A DNA stretch of 46,178 bases, taken from an uncultured Lachnospiraceae bacterium. GTDB taxonomy: Bacteria; Bacillota; Clostridia; Lachnospirales; Lachnospiraceae. Each line of letters starts with the position of its first letter. Within the stretch, counting starts at the first letter, position 1. The position numbers and the translations under genes were made by a program. The notes beneath the pieces are model-generated. The model was given only the letters and a program-made list of their open reading frames with translations. It was not told the origin of the DNA and searched no databases. The stretch is taken from assembly GCA_947175035.1 (NCBI GenBank), contig CAMWLG010000023.1, positions 1 through 46,178 on the forward strand. Direction: 5' to 3'. Positions 42,235 to 46,178 of this stretch are shown piece after piece.

Positions 42235-43635
42235 TTAATACCAGTCCCAAGTATAGCCAGCCGTACTGTCCAGTTCCAAGCCGGTGAGCCTCTCAAAATT
42301 CTCCGCCCATTCCGCATCCCTGTATAAGAGTACCAGCTCCTGCCCACCAACCATGCAGACATACAATCTGTCAGCACAATTCTCCTGCTCCAACACTTCA
42401 TTCAGCTCTGCCACGATACTCGTATCCATCCAGTCATCCATCACTGCCAAATCCACGGTGTAGGGATGTCCGTTACAGCGAAACGCCATGGTCAGCGTCC
42501 CTGTTCCCTTATCCCAGTCCACAGCGTCCTCCTTGAAATGTTGCAGTTCCATCCGAACCTCGCCATCGCTCAAATATTCCATCACCTCGAGCAACTCTAT
42601 GTAGCTCTCCTCCAGAGCAAACGCCTCTACATCAAAACAGTAGACATCCTTCGGATAAGTGACAACTTCCCAAGTGTCATAATCATATTGAGGATATCCC
42701 ATGATTGACAATAGCATCGCATAAGGATCGTTTTCTATATAGCTTCTGAACTCCGGATTCTCCCGCATCAACTGCGCCAATGAAGCTCTCACCTCAGCAC
42801 TGACGGGCAGCCCTAATTCCTCCAAAACCCGTATCTGTTCCTCCACAGACACGGGCACGGACACCCCATACATGGGGTCTTCCATTCCCCACGCCACATA
42901 ATCTGTTCCCACCGAACGCCAATCTCTTGTGCACAAGGCAGCCACCACAAGCCCTGCCAAAAGAATCGCAATCACTGCTGCCGGCCATCGCTGTGTCTTT
43001 ACAATGTCAAATTCGACTCTGCCTGTCGCTCCCCTTCCCTGTTCGGGAACATTCTGCTGCATGGCGATATCTGAACCTCCCTGTTTCGCATCCGTCTGCT
43101 GCCCCAAGATGTTCTGTTCTTGGACAAGAAGTTCCCCTTGGCGTTTGTTGGCATATTCCTTTTGACGCTCTAATTCCTCCAGAAAACGCCTCCGCTCCAA
43201 CTCGTCGGCAAAAACTCTGTCAGGAAGCAGCACGAACACCGAAGGCGGCTCCTTGTTCACTGGTATCAGAATCAATCCTCCATCACTGATGGTCTCTCCT
43301 GTCCCTGCCAGATCATGCTCCGTATAAGAGTGTCCCACCACCTTCAGATACCCATCCTCCAGCATCAGAATGATATACACTCCCAAAATCATTTTGGACA
43401 CATGACGGTACATCTTATATAGCGACACCCCGCAGACCGCCAGAATCACCACTGGTGCCGCGATACACTGCACCACAATACCTTGCTTGTAGAGCAAGAG
43501 TTCCACAAGATATATCCAAAAAATGCAAAAAGAAAATAGCCTCAGGATAAGACTTTTACGATTTTCTTTCCTCCAACGCCAAATCCGAATAAAATTCAAG
43601 ACATCTTTCTTAGTATACCGATACTCATATCTCAT
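42235..43635 (-). CDS. Uncharacterised membrane protein (466 residues)
   Basis: An N-terminal part with two membrane helices (about 29-72), a cytoplasmic segment with a charged helical part (FADELERRRFLEELERQKEY), a third helix (about 217-236), and a large acidic C-terminal domain with EEQIRVLEELGLPVS and AFRCNGHPYTVDLAVMD. The start resembles a YcxB-type membrane protein, but this is a weak link. ATG at 43635 has GGGGGGAATCAAC upstream. It is 72 bases before the DUF6056-like gene and may head the operon with luxE/luxC types. Confidence 0.65.
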   Translation of the reverse strand: MRYEYRYTKKDVLNFIRIWRWRKENRKSLILRLFSFCIFWIYLVELLLYKQGIVVQCIAAPVVILAVCGVSLYKMYRHVSKMILGVYIILMLEDGYLKVVGHSYTEHDLAGTGETISDGGLILIPVNKEPPSVFVLLPDRVFADELERRRFLEELERQKEYANKRQGELLVQEQNILGQQTDAKQGGSDIAMQQNVPEQGRGATGRVEFDIVKTQRWPAAVIAILLAGLVVAALCTRDWRSVGTDYVAWGMEDPMYGVSVPVSVEEQIRVLEELGLPVSAEVRASLAQLMRENPEFRSYIENDPYAMLLSIMGYPQYDYDTWEVVTYPKDVYCFDVEAFALEESYIELLEVMEYLSDGEVRMELQHFKEDAVDWDKGTGTLTMAFRCNGHPYTVDLAVMDDWMDTSIVAELNEVLEQENCADRLYVCMVGGQELVLLYRDAEWAENFERLTGLELDSTAGYTWDWY

Positions 43636-43720
43636 GTTGATTCCCCCCGCATATTGCGAACAAGGTCATTCTATCACATTCCCCCCCAAAATACCAGCAG
43701 AAAAGGATATGTCTCCTCTT

Positions 43721-44875
43721 TTAGACAAATAAGATTGGCTTTCCCTCTAAAATCACATGCGAGGTCTTCAGACTGTCCTTTTTTAACAGTACCAGATTCG
43801 CCAGCTTCCCGGGAGTAATGCTGCCGCATTCACCATAGATCCCAACGCTTTTGGCTGGATTCACAGCTGCGCACTTCACTGCAGACGCCAGAGGAATCCC
43901 CATCTCCAGCACTGCCCTGCGCATGCAGTCCATCAGATTTGTCACCGATCCGGCAATCGTGCCGTCCTCCAAGATTGCCCGATTACCCGTCACTTTCACC
44001 ATCTGACCACCCAGCTCGTATTCTCCGTTCCCCATGCCTGTTGCCCTCATGCTGTCGCTGACTAGGATGATTCGGTCATCCCCGAACATTTTAAAGCTGG
44101 TTCTCACTGCCGCCGGATGCACATGAATCCCGTCGCAGATCAACTCCACCTCTGCAGATTCATAATCCGCAGCTGCACCCACAAGTCCCGGCTCTCTGTG
44201 TGTATATCCGTTCATGGCATTATAGAGATGGGTCACATGGGAAGCGCCCCTGCGGAACGCTTTCATAGCCATATCGTAATCCGCGGCGGTATGCGCTAGG
44301 GAAATCACGGTTCCCTCAGATCTCTTTTGCAGACTCTCTATGAATTCCATTGCTCCATCCATCTCCGGGGCAATATCCACCAGCCTGATCAGATGACCGG
44401 AAATCTTCTGCAGTCTGTCATACATCTCCAAATCAGGATTGCGGATATAAGCCTCGTTCTGCGCCCCCTTTCTGGCAGAGGATATAAATGGCCCCTCCAT
44501 GTGGATGCCGTAGAATCCGGCTCCTCGCTTTTTGTCTGTCGCCCCATAGTATTCCGCTGCCGCTCTGCAGATGCCGGACAGTACATCTTCGCCCAGTGTC
44601 ATGGTGGCCGGAACAATACCTGTCACTCCCACAGACGCTTCATATTCCGCCATGGCCGCTATGGCCTCCCATGTACCGTCACAGAAATCATAACCCATAC
44701 AGCCGTGAAAATGGATATCCGTAAGTCCCGGAATGGCATAACAGCCACTGCCGTCTATCACAATAGTATCATTCCGCGCCTCTCCCAAGGCCGCAAACCG
44801 CTCTCCTTCAATATAGATATCTCTGGGAAGAAATCTTCCGTCCTCCGTGTAAACATCAGCATTTCTGATAATCAT
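43721..44875 (-). CDS. nagA: N-acetylglucosamine-6-phosphate deacetylase
   Basis: Removes acetate from GlcNAc-6-P in amino sugar use and cell-wall recycling. The 384 residues have DIHFHGCMGYDF (HxH metal site), HMEGPFIS (the metal-binding glutamate), LAHTAADYD, HLYNAMN and LVSDSMRATG. The usual partner nagB is not in the window. ATG at 44875 follows GGTAGGG. It is downstream of the kdgK-type gene with a terminator between them. Confidence 0.94.
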   Translation of the reverse strand: MIIRNADVYTEDGRFLPRDIYIEGERFAALGEARNDTIVIDGSGCYAIPGLTDIHFHGCMGYDFCDGTWEAIAAMAEYEASVGVTGIVPATMTLGEDVLSGICRAAAEYYGATDKKRGAGFYGIHMEGPFISSARKGAQNEAYIRNPDLEMYDRLQKISGHLIRLVDIAPEMDGAMEFIESLQKRSEGTVISLAHTAADYDMAMKAFRRGASHVTHLYNAMNGYTHREPGLVGAAADYESAEVELICDGIHVHPAAVRTSFKMFGDDRIILVSDSMRATGMGNGEYELGGQMVKVTGNRAILEDGTIAGSVTNLMDCMRRAVLEMGIPLASAVKCAAVNPAKSVGIYGECGSITPGKLANLVLLKKDSLKTSHVILEGKPILFV

Positions 44876-44919
44876 TGCCCTACCTCACTATCCCGTCTCT
44901 TCCATATGCGGCTCTGCGC

Positions 44920-44954
44920 AAAAAAACACAGGTGAGCGCAAGACCCACCTGTGT
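44920..44954 (-). terminator. Terminator after the sugar kinase gene
   Basis: Minus-strand hairpin ACACAGGTG/CACCTGTGT with a run of T. It ends the kinase transcript and separates it from nagA. Confidence 0.85.
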
Positions 44955-44972
44955 ATCCGTTCTGTCAAACAA

Positions 44973-46004
44973 TTATCTCTGTACGCGTCCGGAAGCATCG
45001 CCGCCAGCCAAGGTCTCAACCTCTTTTCTGGAAACAAGGTTGAAGTCGCCAGGGATGGTGTGCTTCAGAGCGGAAGCAGCAACGCCATACTCAAGAGCAG
45101 ACTTGAAATCCTTGCCGTCCACAAGACCGCAGATCACGCCACCTGCGAAGGAATCGCCGCCGCCCACACGGTCAACGATAGGATGGATGCTGTACTCTCT
45201 GGAGTGATAGAACTCCTTGTTATCTCTGGAGTAAATACATGCAGACCAACCGTTGTCGGAAGCGGAATGGCTCACGCGCAGGGAGGAAATGCAATACTCA
45301 AAATTGTAATCCGCAACCATCTGCTCAAAGATGGACTTGTAACCTGCAAGCTCCAGATCTCCGCTGGTAACATCCGTATTGCCAGGCTTGTAGCCAAGTA
45401 CCAGCTCCGCATCCTCCTCGTTACCGATGCAGACATCAACATACTTCATCAGGTTCTTCATAACCTTCTGAGCCTTCTCGGAGGACCACAGCTTCTTACG
45501 GAAGTTCAGGTCAACGGAAACCTTCACGTTATGCTTCTTTGCAGCAATCAGAGCTTTCTCCGTCAGCTCTGCAGCAGCGTCAGATACAGCGGGAGTGATA
45601 CCGGTAAAGTGGAACCAATCTGCCCCTGCAAAAATCTCGTCAAAGTTGAAATCAGACTCTTTTGCCGTGGAGATAGAAGAATGCGCTCTATCATAAACCA
45701 CCTTAGAGGGTCTCATGGAAGAACCGCTCTCCAAATAGTAGATACCAAGTCTCTCGCCACATTTTGCAATATGCTTGGTCTCAACGCCATATTTTCTCAA
45801 AGCAGCAACTGCACACTCACCAATCTCGTTGTCAGGAACCGCGGTAACGAACTCTGCATCATGACCATAATTAGCCAGAGATACAGCAACATTCGCCTCG
45901 CCGCCGCCGTAGCATACATCAAACTCGTCAGCCTGGATAAATTTCTCGTTGTTGGGGGTGGACAGTCTCAGCATGATCTCACCCATGGTAATTACTTTTG
46001 CCAT
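44973..46004 (-). CDS. kdgK: PfkB-family sugar kinase, probably 2-keto-3-deoxygluconate kinase
   Basis: A 343-residue ribokinase-fold kinase. MGEIMLRLSTP at the start, YGGGEANVAVSLANYG (substrate lid), and VDRVGGGDSFAGG with the catalytic Asp near residue 290. It is most similar in pattern to KdgK (phosphorylating KDG to KDPG). Immediately upstream on the same strand is the 3' end of a probable KDPG aldolase gene, which supports uronate or KDG catabolism. The symbol is given on that context; a fructokinase-like role is not excluded. ATG at 46004 has AAAGGAATAT upstream. Confidence 0.82.
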   Translation of the reverse strand: MAKVITMGEIMLRLSTPNNEKFIQADEFDVCYGGGEANVAVSLANYGHDAEFVTAVPDNEIGECAVAALRKYGVETKHIAKCGERLGIYYLESGSSMRPSKVVYDRAHSSISTAKESDFNFDEIFAGADWFHFTGITPAVSDAAAELTEKALIAAKKHNVKVSVDLNFRKKLWSSEKAQKVMKNLMKYVDVCIGNEEDAELVLGYKPGNTDVTSGDLELAGYKSIFEQMVADYNFEYCISSLRVSHSASDNGWSACIYSRDNKEFYHSREYSIHPIVDRVGGGDSFAGGVICGLVDGKDFKSALEYGVAASALKHTIPGDFNLVSRKEVETLAGGDASGRVQR

Positions 46005-46045
46005 TGTTTTATATTCCTTTCTTTTATTTCACACTTACGTGTCTC

Positions 46046-46178
46046 TTATTTTTGAACAAGATGAACAGCAAAGCCGCCGATCTCTTCCTTCAGGTAAATA
46101 GCCTTCAGGTTGTCCTTGGCATCCTTCTTTGCGCTGGACTCATCGAACTCAACGCCCAGCACGGTGCTCAGGTAGTTC
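46046..46178 (-). CDS. 3' end of a probable KDPG aldolase-type gene (partial)
   Basis: The last 44 codons of a gene cut by the window edge. The end reads VEFDESSAKKDAKDN and EIGGFAVHLVQK. The GGFAVHL tail resembles glyoxalase/VOC-like ends found on some clostridial KHG/KDPG aldolases, next to kdgK. This is a modest call from 44 residues. The stop is at 46046-46048, and the kinase starts 41 bases on. Confidence 0.5.
   Translation of the reverse strand, partial: NYLSTVLGVEFDESSAKKDAKDNLKAIYLKEEIGGFAVHLVQK

Overview
The window looks like chromosomal DNA of a Gram-positive Clostridia member, most likely Lachnospiraceae. The basis is strong AGGAGG-type ribosome sites, some TTG and GTG starts, two CmpB-type membrane proteins, a clostridial folate operon with a FolB-FolK fusion, a PyrB-PyrI pair and many intergenic structured repeats. 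This placement is an inference from gene content; no rRNA is present. Most genes lie on the minus strand. Two stretches (about 23.1-26.0 kb and 33.1-37.4 kb) are visibly more AT-rich and hold cassette-like accessory genes.

Layout: 0-2.7 kb has a duplicated structured repeat, a DUF815 ATPase and bifunctional PheA. 3.0-4.0 kb has an anchored propeller-like protein. 4.1-8.6 kb is a folate operon (folC, folE, HD-domain gene, folP, folBK) ending with a SmtB-type ArsR regulator. 8.7-11.9 kb has a CmpB-family protein, a PH-domain protein, a nitroreductase, pyrB and pyrI. 11.9-14.8 kb is an ABC importer (lipoprotein, permease, ATPase) plus a short acidic ORF. 14.8-17.1 kb encodes a 7TM-PAS-GGDEF-EAL protein. 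17.2-23.0 kb is a response regulator and histidine kinase followed by a two-permease ABC exporter and an anchored protein.

23.1-26.0 kb holds five uncharacterised, partly immunity-like genes with remnants. 26.1-27.8 kb has a second CmpB protein with a coiled coil and YlmH. 28.0-32.8 kb is a possible metal-handling cluster: an unknown protein, a His-rich CobW GTPase, a second CobW-type GTPase with a DUF1980-like tail, a polytopic membrane protein and a ZIP transporter. 33.1-37.4 kb is an accessory row (HAD, HicAB, membrane protein, phosphoesterase, small DUF7662-like protein, Imm51-like protein, methyltransferase) ending at tRNA-Leu(AAG). 37.6-43.6 kb has a LuxC/LuxE-type acyl reductase and acyl-protein synthetase pair split by an AT-rich metallo-beta-lactamase-fold gene, with two membrane proteins upstream. 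43.7-46.2 kb has nagA, a kdgK-type sugar kinase and the 3' end of a probable KDPG aldolase gene.

The observations most worth following are a dispersed family of multi-stem intergenic elements (about 2.8, 11.2, 27.8 and 33.0 kb), compensatory changes in the duplicated hairpin at 1-220, the HD protein placed where a folate pathway phosphatase is missing, the CobW/ZIP cluster together with a zinc-sensor regulator at the end of the folate operon, and a promoter-terminator unit at 32.87-32.97 kb with no gene in it. All statements rest on reading the sequence; no database search was run.
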